Origin: Salivita marina
GTDB lineage: Bacteria; Pseudomonadota; Gammaproteobacteria; Pseudomonadales; Azotimanducaceae
Assembly: GCA_038144425.1 (NCBI GenBank)
Contig: JAYQNS010000004.1
Location: 310,001-374,000 of the forward strand
DNA length: 64,000 bases
Reading direction: 5' to 3'
A model generated the notes under the pieces. That model searched no databases. It was not told the origin of the DNA and saw only the letters and a list, made by a program, of their open reading frames with translations. The translations under genes were made by a program, and so were the position numbers. This document shows positions 34,363 through 42,134 of this stretch, piece by piece (the stretch's first letter is position 1; each line of letters begins with the position of its first letter).

Positions 34363-36000
34363 TTAGGCCGAAAGCCCAAGCTGTTCCTTGGCATAGGCCA
34401 GCATGAGTTTGTAATCCGCCTTGCCATTGCTGGCACGGCTGAGGGTGTCGCGCACAAAGATGTGCTTGGGGGTTTTATAGCCCGCGAGCTTGCCCCGAAC
34501 GTGGCCCCGCAGGGCCTCCTGATCGAAGTTGGCGCCCGCGCGGAGCGCGATCACCGCAGTGACCATCTGCCCCCATTTCTCATCGGGCACGCCCACCACA
34601 AGCGCGTCATCGACGTCCCCGTGCTCCTTCAGCGCTTCCTCTACCTCTTCCGGATAGACCTTTTCCCCGGCGGTGTTAATGCACACGCTGCCCCGACCCA
34701 GCAAGGTCAGGCTACCGTCGGCCTCTACCTGGACCCAGTCGCCCGGAATGGAATAGCGCTCGCCGTTTATAGTGGGGAAGGTTTTCGCCGTTTTCTCTGG
34801 GTCTTTGTAATACCCCTTGGGAATCGCGCCACCGCGAGCAATGAAGCCCGGCTCCGGTGCCCCGGGCGCCAGCTCCCTAAAATCTTCCGTAAAGACCTTG
34901 CAGTGTTCCCCAAGCATGAACTTCGCCGTTTGCACCGTGCCATCCTTCGTCGTGTCGGAGCGTCCGAAGCCGACAGCCTCTGATGCTCCGAAGGAATCGG
35001 TAAGCACGAGGTTTTCATTGTGCTTCAGAAGGCCCTGCTTGACCTCCATGGACCACATGACTCCGGAGCTGATCATGCTGACGAGGCTGGAGATGTCGTA
35101 GCGTTCGGGGTGCTCCTCCAGGGCGCGGAGGAGGGGCTTGGCGAAGGCATCGCCGACGATGGCGAGACCATTGGCCTTCCAGTGGTCAATGGCCGCTAGG
35201 CACTCCTCGGCGTCAAAACTATGCCCCTCAAGGGTGAGGATGCTGCCCCCCTGAGCCAGGTTGCCCATCGCCGTAAATAAACCCGTGCCGTGCATCAGGG
35301 GGCAGCAGGGAATCATGCGCGATCCACCGCCGGCGGCGAGCACGTTCGCCACGTGAGCGTCGAGGCTTTCCGGCGGCACGAGATTGGTAGCGGGCGTGGC
35401 CCCTGCCGCGCCTGCGTGCCAGTGATCGTCATGCCCCCACATCACGCCCTTCGGCATGCCTGTGGTGCCTCCAGTATAGAGGAACAGCAAATCGTCGCCG
35501 CTGCGAGGAATCCCCAGGGGGGAACCATCACCGTTTTGAGCCAGAGCCTCGTAGGACAGGGCCCCATCGAGGACCACGTCCGTATCATCACTCACCTCAA
35601 TAAAGCACTTCACCTTTGGCAGGCGGGCCTTCAGCGCCTCAACCTGGGGCGCAAATTCCCGGGCATAGAGCACCGCTTCCGCATCGGAGTTGTCAAAGAT
35701 GTAGTAAAGCTCTTCGTCGACGTAACGGTAATTGACGTTGACGTGCACGAAGCGACCCTTAAAGCAGGCCGCCAGCATTTCCATGTAGGCCGGATGATTG
35801 CGGCAGTAGAAGCCCACCTTACTATCGGCCGTTAGCCCTGCGGCGCCCAGGGCCCGGGCCAAGCGATTGCTGCGCGCCGTAAAGTCGCCCCAGCTGATGG
35901 CCCGATCCCCATGAATCAGCGCCGGCGCATCCGCCGGAAGCGCTGCCCCCAGGGCATCATAGATGTCTCCGTAGTTCCAACCGCCCGCAATGGCGACCAT
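34363..36000 (-). CDS. Acyl-CoA synthetase, AMP-forming (FadD-like)
   Basis: 545 aa. The P-loop FLYTGGTTGMPKGVMW (about residue 173), the A5-type motif VLTDSFGASEAVGF, the hinge GRGSVCINTAGEKVYPEEVEEAL and the C-terminal catalytic Lys region RASNGKADYKLM mark a full-length adenylate-forming ligase. YTGGTTGMPKG is typical of a group that activates steroid- or isoprenoid-derived and medium-chain acids in actinobacteria and marine proteobacteria. It lies between the DUF6285 and SDR genes, matching the LvaE position in a 4-hydroxyacid-type pathway. Substrate unknown. Confidence 0.92.
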   Translation of the reverse strand: MVAIAGGWNYGDIYDALGAALPADAPALIHGDRAISWGDFTARSNRLARALGAAGLTADSKVGFYCRNHPAYMEMLAACFKGRFVHVNVNYRYVDEELYYIFDNSDAEAVLYAREFAPQVEALKARLPKVKCFIEVSDDTDVVLDGALSYEALAQNGDGSPLGIPRSGDDLLFLYTGGTTGMPKGVMWGHDDHWHAGAAGATPATNLVPPESLDAHVANVLAAGGGSRMIPCCPLMHGTGLFTAMGNLAQGGSILTLEGHSFDAEECLAAIDHWKANGLAIVGDAFAKPLLRALEEHPERYDISSLVSMISSGVMWSMEVKQGLLKHNENLVLTDSFGASEAVGFGRSDTTKDGTVQTAKFMLGEHCKVFTEDFRELAPGAPEPGFIARGGAIPKGYYKDPEKTAKTFPTINGERYSIPGDWVQVEADGSLTLLGRGSVCINTAGEKVYPEEVEEALKEHGDVDDALVVGVPDEKWGQMVTAVIALRAGANFDQEALRGHVRGKLAGYKTPKHIFVRDTLSRASNGKADYKLMLAYAKEQLGLSA

Positions 36001-36052
36001 GCTTTCTCTCCCCTAGCGCGTTAAAAGACGCTCCGGCTGCGGTCTAGGCCGC

Positions 36053-36433
36053 TTATTGCTCCGCCGTTTCCCGGCGGTAGCTCCCGTAGCGTGGGTTATC
36101 AATAGCTAGCTGGCGCACCGCATCGGCGCGCAAATGCTCCAAAAGCCCCGGCGAGGCGAGACCAAGGACGCCGCCCCGCAGCGCCGCCACGAGCTTAGCC
36201 TCCAGAACCTCATGCCCAAGCTCCGGATTTTCTCCCAAAAGGGCGCTGAGGCGCGCCGCCGCAGCCGCGCTGTCATCCTCCGCAGCCAGCTCCCTCTCGA
36301 CGATGGCCAGCACGTTCACCGCAATGCGCAGATTGAAGGCCGTGGCTCCCGTGAGCTGGCCCGCCACCTCCTGCTCTAAAAAGCCCCGCACTGCCGCCAC
36401 AAGCTCCTGGGCCGTGGGCCGTTGTCCGCTCAT
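36053..36433 (-). CDS. DUF6285 protein, likely small partner of the APH-type kinase
   Basis: 126 aa, all helical in appearance, with the segment AVRGFLEQEVAGQLTGATAFNLRIAVNVLAIVERELA typical of DUF6285 proteins, which accompany ACAD10/11-like phosphotransferases. The start codon overlaps the stop of the kinase gene by 4 nt (ATGA), implying equimolar synthesis. In the Pseudomonas putida levulinate pathway the kinase LvaA needs a small uncharacterised partner, LvaB; this protein is in the matching place. Whether DUF6285 and LvaB are the same family should be checked by profile search. Confidence 0.75.
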   Translation of the reverse strand: MSGQRPTAQELVAAVRGFLEQEVAGQLTGATAFNLRIAVNVLAIVERELAAEDDSAAAAARLSALLGENPELGHEVLEAKLVAALRGGVLGLASPGLLEHLRADAVRQLAIDNPRYGSYRRETAEQ

Positions 36434-37455
36434 GGAAAGGACTCCTTGCCCTCAAGATAATTCAGCACATCCAAAACCGTTTCGGAAACGCGCCGACCGA
36501 TGGCCGCCCGCTCTACGGAGACGGTGGCCCCGGAAAGGTGGGCCCGGGTCATCATCATGCACATCACGCCCCACTTCAGGGTGCCGAAGAGTTCCCAGAA
36601 CGCCGCCCGGTCCGAGTCAAGCTGTCCCCCAGCGGCCTCATAGGCGTCCCAGAGGGCGCGGCGCTGCCCAAAGCCCCCGACGGGCTGATCCATCATGCCA
36701 AAGCGCCAGGAAGGGACGCAGAGCCAGCCTAGATCTTCCATGGGATCACCGAGGTGGGCCAGCTCCCAGTCCAAGATGGCCCGCATACCTTCCGGGCCGA
36801 CCATCAAGTTGCCAAGGCGGAAATCGCCATGAACGATCCCCTGGGGCGCCTCCCGAGGGCACCGGGTCTCGAGCACGCGCAAGGCCAACTCGAAGACAGG
36901 CACGGGCTGCTCAAAACTGCGATAGAGCGTTTCATAGCGCTCAAGCTGCTGCGCCGCCGGCGACGGCGTAAGGTCGGGCACCTGCGCCGGCGCCACCTGA
37001 TGCAGCTGCGCCAGCGCAGCGCCGCAGAGTGCCGGCAACCGGGGGCGGAGCGCCGCGTAGACCTCATCGCGCAAAATCTTCCGGGGTAGGGTCTCTCCCT
37101 CGAGGGCCGCCATGAGGTAGCCCTCACCGAGCCCATCGGCCTCCGTCAGCACCGTGAGGACTTCTGCCGCGGGAACTCCGGCTTGGCGAGCCGCCGCCTG
37201 CACCCGGGCTTCCCCGGCCTTCCCCAGGTTTTGGCTATCTTCCGGGGCGGCCTCGGCCACGAAGGGGACCCGGCGTAGGATGCAGGTTTGCTTCCCGGAG
37301 GCCCCCATCGCCTCAAAGCGCCAGGTTTCATTGGCTGCGCCCGCGGTGAGTCGGGTCAGGGCGGAAACGGTCACCCCGTCGCCCAGGGAGGGCAGGGACG
37401 CGCGGGTGAGCGCGCCCCCTAGCGCCTCCGCCAGGTGTAGCTTCGCTTCGATCAC
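36430..37455 (-). CDS. APH-like phosphotransferase (ACAD10/11 N-domain / LvaA-like)
   Basis: 341 aa. The aminoglycoside-phosphotransferase fold is visible: LTAGAANETWRFEA (nucleotide loop), ILRRVPF with the Lys/Arg position, Brenner catalytic motif GIVHGDFRLGNLMV (about residue 210) and metal motif AILDWELAHLGDP. This branch is not a drug-resistance enzyme; in human ACAD11 and in bacterial LvaA it phosphorylates the hydroxyl of 4-hydroxyacyl-CoA as a step toward beta-oxidation. It starts 4 nt after the DUF7064 gene and overlaps the DUF6285 gene. Assignment to the branch is good; the exact acyl-CoA is inferred. Confidence 0.88.
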   Translation of the reverse strand: MIEAKLHLAEALGGALTRASLPSLGDGVTVSALTRLTAGAANETWRFEAMGASGKQTCILRRVPFVAEAAPEDSQNLGKAGEARVQAAARQAGVPAAEVLTVLTEADGLGEGYLMAALEGETLPRKILRDEVYAALRPRLPALCGAALAQLHQVAPAQVPDLTPSPAAQQLERYETLYRSFEQPVPVFELALRVLETRCPREAPQGIVHGDFRLGNLMVGPEGMRAILDWELAHLGDPMEDLGWLCVPSWRFGMMDQPVGGFGQRRALWDAYEAAGGQLDSDRAAFWELFGTLKWGVMCMMMTRAHLSGATVSVERAAIGRRVSETVLDVLNYLEGKESFP

Positions 37456-37459
37456 GGCC

Positions 37460-38497
37460 TTAGCACCCAGTTACTTTGCCCAGGGGTGCGCCGTCGACGA
37501 TTTGATCGAGGTACTCGGAAAGCCCATAGCCGACCTGCCCATCGCACTCATAGCGGGTCATGCCTTCCGTGATCCGGGTCATAAGGGACTCCCCATCCGG
37601 AGTGGTGCGCCGGTTACGAAGGGGAATCAGGGACATGACCTCCCCGGTCACCACGTATTCCCGATCTTCGGAGCGGGCGACGCAGCGCATGCGCGTTTGG
37701 CAATCGTTCTCGTCATATTCCGAGGCGATGGAGACCTCCCTGAGGAGGGTATAGGCGCCATTCTCGAGCACCATGCCGCCCATGCGCTGCTGCCCGTCGG
37801 GGCGGGTCACGATGGACAGCATCATGGCGAAATCCCGGCCGAAATTCATGGGCAGCCAGCGATACCAGGCAATGTTTTGCCAGTAGCGGGGGCCCCAGGA
37901 GTGGTCCCGCAGGCCGTAGCCCGACAGCTCAAAGCGCTCCTCCCCAAGGGTGAGTACACCGGCCCCCGCCATGTGCTGTTCGTAATGGCCGCGGGCGAAG
38001 GCTTCCTCCGCCTTCTCCTCGATCTTCGAGCCATCCTCCTTCACGGGCTCGCCCCCGAACATGGGCGAGACCCCTTCAAAGTCGAGAGCAAGCGATGCCT
38101 TAATGATCGGATTGGTCTTAAAGGCGTTCCCCGGGTCCATCATGTCCATGGGGTTTTCAAGGACACAGACGGACCCTTCGTAGCTGAGGCGTACCCGCTT
38201 GAAGGGCTCGAGCACCTCAAAGCGCATGCCACCGTTGTCGAAGGCATCGTTATGCGTGCATTCCGGGCGCTTAAACATGAAGGCGATGCGGCCATCGGGG
38301 AGATAAAGGCAGATGGACATCTCCCCTTTCCCTTCGTTCGGCCGGTTCGCCAGGCGGAACCACCCCCCGAGCCTCCGCTCCGGGTCGAAGAGGTTGAAGT
38401 ACATGGATTCGTTGAAATTCTCCGCCGCCTCGATGGGATGGGTGTACTCATCCTCCGGTTCTAAGCGAATGCGAATGCCTTCCCCTACTGCGGCCAT
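37460..38497 (-). CDS. CrtC/AttH-like DUF7064/DUF7065 protein of unknown function
   Basis: 345 aa, no signal peptide. It resembles the two-barrel proteins related to hydroxyneurosporene synthase (CrtC) and AttH, with ESMYFNLFDPERRLGGWFRLANRPNEGKGE near residue 30 and the signature ELSGYGLRDHSWGPRYW near residue 200. These proteins are common in lipid and terpenoid catabolic loci of actinobacteria and marine gammaproteobacteria; their activity is unknown, with hydration or isomerisation of hydrophobic substrates proposed by analogy. It heads the minus-strand cluster (spacing 4 nt to the kinase) and is divergent from glyS, so the promoter should be within 38498-38646. Confidence 0.65.
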   Translation of the reverse strand: MAAVGEGIRIRLEPEDEYTHPIEAAENFNESMYFNLFDPERRLGGWFRLANRPNEGKGEMSICLYLPDGRIAFMFKRPECTHNDAFDNGGMRFEVLEPFKRVRLSYEGSVCVLENPMDMMDPGNAFKTNPIIKASLALDFEGVSPMFGGEPVKEDGSKIEEKAEEAFARGHYEQHMAGAGVLTLGEERFELSGYGLRDHSWGPRYWQNIAWYRWLPMNFGRDFAMMLSIVTRPDGQQRMGGMVLENGAYTLLREVSIASEYDENDCQTRMRCVARSEDREYVVTGEVMSLIPLRNRRTTPDGESLMTRITEGMTRYECDGQVGYGLSEYLDQIVDGAPLGKVTGC

Positions 38498-38585
38498 GCG
38501 ACCTCCTCCCCCGAGTTAATGCGCGTAGTTGAGCCTAGGGGAAGGTCCCCGGCGGAACAAGCCCGCCCCGGGCCCTGGGGCTTTC

Positions 38586-38615
38586 TGGACGGGGCCCTGG
38601 CCCCCCGCCTATAGT
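38586..38615 (+). promoter_or_regulatory. Putative sigma70 promoter of glyS
   Basis: TGGACG (38586-38591), an 18-nt spacer and TATAGT (38610-38615) form a plausible promoter whose start point would lie about 25 nt before the GTG at 38647. The -10 is one mismatch from consensus and the -35 two. It is seen by eye only. Confidence 0.4.
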
Positions 38616-38646
38616 GCGCTCCCCAATGTTCTCGTGAGGTGTGCTC

Positions 38647-40023
38647 GTGCCCGCTCAATCCATGGAGGCCCTCGTCTCCCTGTGCAAGCGCCGGGGTTTT
38701 ATCTTCCAGTCCGGTGAAATTTACGGTGGCATGCAGGGGCTGTATGACTACGGCCCCCTGGGCGTGGAACTTAAGAACAACCTTAAAGCCGCCTGGTGGC
38801 GCGCCATGGTGTACGAGCGGGACGACGTCGAAGGCCTCGATGCCAGCATCCTGACCCACCGCAAAACCCTGAAATATTCGGGCCACGAAGCCACCTTTTC
38901 CGACCCCCTGGTGGATTGCCGGCAGTGCAAGGCCCGGTGGCGCGCGGATCACATCGAAGATCAGTGCCCGGCCTGCGGCGCGAAGGATTTAACGGAGCCC
39001 CGGCCCTTCAACCTGATGTTCAAAACCGCCGTGGGCCCGGTGGATGACGGCACCAACTTTGCCTATATGCGCCCAGAGACGGCCCAGGCCATTTTCACGA
39101 ACTTCCGCCACGTAGTGGATTCCACGGCACGGCGCCCGCCCTTCGGGATTGCGCAGATCGGCAAGGCCTTCCGCAATGAGATCACGCCCCGGAACTTCAT
39201 CTTCCGGGTGCGGGAGTTCGAGCAAATGGAACTCGAATTCTTCGTCACCCCAGGCACCGATGAAGATTGGCACCGCTATTGGGTGGAGGCGCGCATCGCC
39301 TGGTGGGAGGCCCAGGGCGTACCCCGGGACCGCCTTGAGCTGTTAGTGGTGGAAGCGGATGAGCTGGCCCATTACTCCAAGGCCACCACGGACATCATGT
39401 ATCGCTTCCCCCACGGCCTCGAGGAGCTCGAGGGGGTGGCCAACCGTACGGACTTCGACCTGGGTTCCCACAGCAAGGACCAGGACGGCCTGGCCCTGTC
39501 CGCGAGCGTGGAACCGAACACGGACTCCAACACCCGCCTTGCGATCCAGAATCCGGACAATAAGGCCTGGCAAGTGCCCTATGTGATCGAGCCCTCCGCG
39601 GGGGTCGACCGGGGCGTGCTCGCCGTGCTCAACGAAGCCTACCGGGTGGAGACCCTCGATAACGGCTCGGAGCGCACGGTCCTGGCGCTGCCCAGGCACC
39701 TGGCGCCCCTCAAGGCCGCGGTCATTCCCTTGAAGAAGAACCACGACGGTATTGTGGACACCGCCCGCGCCCTGAAGGCGCGGCTCCAGAAGCTCGGCCT
39801 TGGCCGCATTCTCTATGAGCACACGGGGAACATCGGCAAGGCCTATCGACGCCATGATGAAGTGGGTACCCCCCTGTGCATCACCATCGATTTCGAAACC
39901 ATCGAAGGGGACGGCACGGTCACGCTTCGGGATCGGGACAGCATGACTCAACAGCGAATTCCCCTTGAAGAGGTGCCCCAGGCCCTGAAAGCCTACTACA
40001 GCGAGGACGGCGAGAGCGCATGA
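38647..40023 (+). CDS. glyS: Glycyl-tRNA synthetase, single-chain homodimeric (class IIa) type
   Basis: 458 aa. Class II motifs: motif 1 near PLGVELKNNLKAAW, motif 2 in GIAQIGKAFRNEITPRNFIFRVREFEQMELEFF, motif 3 near EPSAGVDRGVLAVL, and an anticodon-binding domain from about 355 on (VIPLKKNHDGIV ... VGTPLCITIDFETIEGDGTVTLRDRDSMTQQRIP). A zinc-ribbon-like insertion (DCRQCKARWRADHIEDQCPACG) is present. This is the eukaryote/archaea/Firmicutes-like alpha2 enzyme, not the alpha2beta2 GlyQ/GlyS usual in gammaproteobacteria. Of the in-frame starts, GTG 38647 has GAGG at 7 nt and is preferred over GTG 38641 and ATG 38662. It overlaps the next gene by 4 nt. Confidence 0.95.
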   Translation: MPAQSMEALVSLCKRRGFIFQSGEIYGGMQGLYDYGPLGVELKNNLKAAWWRAMVYERDDVEGLDASILTHRKTLKYSGHEATFSDPLVDCRQCKARWRADHIEDQCPACGAKDLTEPRPFNLMFKTAVGPVDDGTNFAYMRPETAQAIFTNFRHVVDSTARRPPFGIAQIGKAFRNEITPRNFIFRVREFEQMELEFFVTPGTDEDWHRYWVEARIAWWEAQGVPRDRLELLVVEADELAHYSKATTDIMYRFPHGLEELEGVANRTDFDLGSHSKDQDGLALSASVEPNTDSNTRLAIQNPDNKAWQVPYVIEPSAGVDRGVLAVLNEAYRVETLDNGSERTVLALPRHLAPLKAAVIPLKKNHDGIVDTARALKARLQKLGLGRILYEHTGNIGKAYRRHDEVGTPLCITIDFETIEGDGTVTLRDRDSMTQQRIPLEEVPQALKAYYSEDGESA

Positions 40024-40472
40024 GCGACCTCGAGCCCGACTGGGACAGCCCCCTAAGCCTCAGCCTGACCCCCGCGGCGATCTTCACCGTTCTCTTCGCG
40101 AGCGCTGATGAGGTCCACACGGCCTGGCAATCCTGCGTTGACAGCACGCTGGTGGTAGGGGAAAACATGGCGCGAGACGAGGGCAGCACCAACTTTTGCC
40201 GCCTCGTGGAACAGGAATACGAGGAGGACGGCAGCGTCGGCCCCTGGCACGACTGGTGCGTAGAGCTGCGCCTGGGCAAGGTCTTTCTCTCCGGCCACTG
40301 GCGCGTGCCCGCCGATGCCCGCGGAGCCGATTGGACCTGGTGCAGCCAGGAAGCGCAGCAGGCCTTCCGCCAGGGCTGTCTGTTAGTCGGGCGCCGCGTG
40401 GTCCCGGGCCTCGTTCTTGAGGAAGTACTCCCAACGCCCAGCGGCAGCGGAGGTGGCCCGACGCGCCACTAG
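40020..40472 (+). CDS. Uncharacterised protein coupled to glyS
   Basis: 150 aa, not recognised. It is acidic at the N-terminus and rich in Trp and Cys (HTAWQSC, TNFCRLVEQEYEEDGSVGPWHDWCVELRLGKVFLSGHWRVP, ADWTWCSQEAQQAF). No signal peptide or membrane segment is seen. The ATGA overlap with glyS suggests cotranslation, and the gene looks real because the reading frame fills the space exactly to the next Shine-Dalgarno. The four to five Cys are not in a metal-binding spacing. A role in translation or a simple hitchhiker are both open. Confidence 0.6.
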   Translation: MSDLEPDWDSPLSLSLTPAAIFTVLFASADEVHTAWQSCVDSTLVVGENMARDEGSTNFCRLVEQEYEEDGSVGPWHDWCVELRLGKVFLSGHWRVPADARGADWTWCSQEAQQAFRQGCLLVGRRVVPGLVLEEVLPTPSGSGGGPTRH

Positions 40473-40501
40473 GCAGGCTTGGTTAGAAGAGGAAGTTCGC
40501 C

Positions 40502-41149
40502 ATGGCTCTAAAAGCGATGATCGTCCCCGTCACCCCCCTGGCGCAGAATTGCACCCTTTTGTGGTGCGATGAGACGCTGGAGGCAGCAGTGATTGATCCC
40601 GGCGGCGATCTGCCGAAGATCGACGCTGCCCTCGCCCAAGCCGGCGCCACCCTAAAGCAAATTTGGATTACCCACGCTCACCTGGATCACGCTGGCGCCA
40701 CGGCAGAGCTCGCGGCGCGGGAGGGGCTGCCCATCATTGGCCCCCATCCCGACGATCAGTTCCTGATCGACTCCCTGACGGACCAGGGGGCTCGCTACGG
40801 CCTGAAGGCCGAGCCCTTTGAGCCCACGCGCTGGCTTGAAGATGGGGATGAGGTCACCCTGGGCAAGGAAACGCTCTTGGTTCGCCACTGTCCCGGGCAC
40901 ACCCCCGGGCACGTGGTCTTTGTGGCCCCCGAGGCACACTTCGCCGTGGTCGGGGATGTGCTCTTTCAAGGGTCTATCGGCCGCACGGACTTCCCCCGGG
41001 GCGATCACGACGCGCTGATTAAAAGCATCCGGGAGCGGCTCTTCCCTCTGGGCGATGAGATCACCTTCGTGCCCGGGCACGGCCCCGTCTCCACCTTTGG
41101 TCAGGAGCGACGATCCAACCCCTTCGTCGCCGACATGCTCTTCGCCTAG
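40502..41149 (+). CDS. MBL-fold hydrolase, glyoxalase II-like (YcbL type)
   Basis: 215 aa. The metal motif ITHAHLDHAGA (HxHxDH, about residue 58), HCPGHTPGH, VGDVLFQGSIGRTDFPRGD and FVPGHGPVSTFGQER give the complete binuclear site of YcbL/GloB-like enzymes, which hydrolyse S-lactoylglutathione or related thioesters. It is shorter than GloB and lacks its C-terminal glutathione-binding helices, matching the YcbL type. AGAGGAAG lies 7 nt before ATG 40502. The stop overlaps the next start by one base (TAGTG), so it is cotranscribed with the dehydratase. Confidence 0.87.
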   Translation: MALKAMIVPVTPLAQNCTLLWCDETLEAAVIDPGGDLPKIDAALAQAGATLKQIWITHAHLDHAGATAELAAREGLPIIGPHPDDQFLIDSLTDQGARYGLKAEPFEPTRWLEDGDEVTLGKETLLVRHCPGHTPGHVVFVAPEAHFAVVGDVLFQGSIGRTDFPRGDHDALIKSIRERLFPLGDEITFVPGHGPVSTFGQERRSNPFVADMLFA

Positions 41150-42134
41150 TGACCCAGCCCGCAGATCCCACCCTTCCCACCGCGGACGATATCCCTGCGG
41201 CCGCTGAGCGTATTGCCCCCTACGTCCGCCAAACGCCGCTCCTCACCAGCCCCCAACTCGATGAGCGCACCGGCGCCCGGGTCTTCCTGAAGGCTGAAGC
41301 GCTCCAGCACACCCGCTCCTTCAAGTACCGGGGCGCGCTCTCGAAGCTCCTGACGCTGGACGCCGACGCTCAAGCCCGGGGGGTGGTGGCCTGGTCTTCC
41401 GGGAATCACGGGCAAGCGGTAGCCGCCGCCGGGACCCGACTCGGCATTCCCGTCACCGTGGTGATGCCCAGCGATGCCCCGGCGATCAAACTTCGCCATA
41501 CGGCCTACCATGGGGCGCGCATCGTCACCTTCGATCGGCAGCGGGAAGACCGGGAGGCCATCGCCTTTGGCCTTGCCGAAGCAGAGGGGCTTACCGTCGT
41601 GCCCTCCTTCGACGACCCCTTCGTGATCGCCGGCCAGGGCACGGCGGGGCTCGAGATGCGGTCGCAACTGGCTGCGCTGGATCTCCGCGCCGATCGCCTC
41701 CTGGTCTGTACCGGCGGCGGAGGATTGATGGCCGGCTGCGCCCTGGCCTTCGAGGGGACGGGGACACGCCTGCATACGGTGGAACCGGAGGGCTTTGAGG
41801 ATCATGCGGAGTCCTTCCGCGCGGGGCGGAGAGTTCAAGCGCGCCAAAGCTCCGCCTCGGACTGCGATGCGCTTCTGACGCCCACCCCGGAAGCCTCACC
41901 TTTGCGATCAATCAGCCCCGGGTGGCCTCGGGGCTGGTCGTCACCCAGGCGGAGGTGCATGAGGCCATGCGCTTCGCCTTCGAACACCTGGCTCTGGTGC
42001 TCGAGCCCGGGGGCGCGGTGTGCCTCGCCGCCCTGCTCGCGAAGGCCGTGCCGGTGACGGGAGAGACGGTGCTAGCGACCCTTTCCGGGGGTAACGTCGA
42101 TCCCGGCCCCTACGCGGAAATCCTGCAGGGCTAA
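41149..42134 (+). CDS. Threonine/serine dehydratase-like PLP enzyme, with a -1 frameshift
   Basis: Fold-type II PLP enzyme of the threonine dehydratase/serine racemase family. PLP-Lys is in HTRSFKYRGALSK (about residue 55), the substrate loop is SSGNHGQAVA, and the phosphate loop is CTGGGGLMAG. GTG 41149 overlaps the MBL stop. The frame breaks at the C4 run 41885-41888: the family sequence resumes one frame over as LTFAINQPRVASGLVVTQAEVHEAMRF and ends VLATLSGGNVDPGPYAEILQG at TAA 42132-42134, with the usual C-terminal SGGN. One restored base gives 328 aa, normal for the catabolic or racemase branch without a regulatory domain. An assembly error is likely. It converges on the NUP gene with embedded stops. 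Confidence 0.88.

Noticed and set aside
36430..37455. Aminoglycoside resistance gene
   Set aside because: The Brenner motif is shared, but the sequence and neighbours fit the ACAD10/11-LvaA branch acting on acyl-CoA.
37154..38464. Long plus-strand open frame (436 codons) opposite the kinase and DUF7064 genes
   Set aside because: Antisense shadow in GC-rich sequence; composition without domain features, and the minus-strand genes have clear family motifs and tight spacing.
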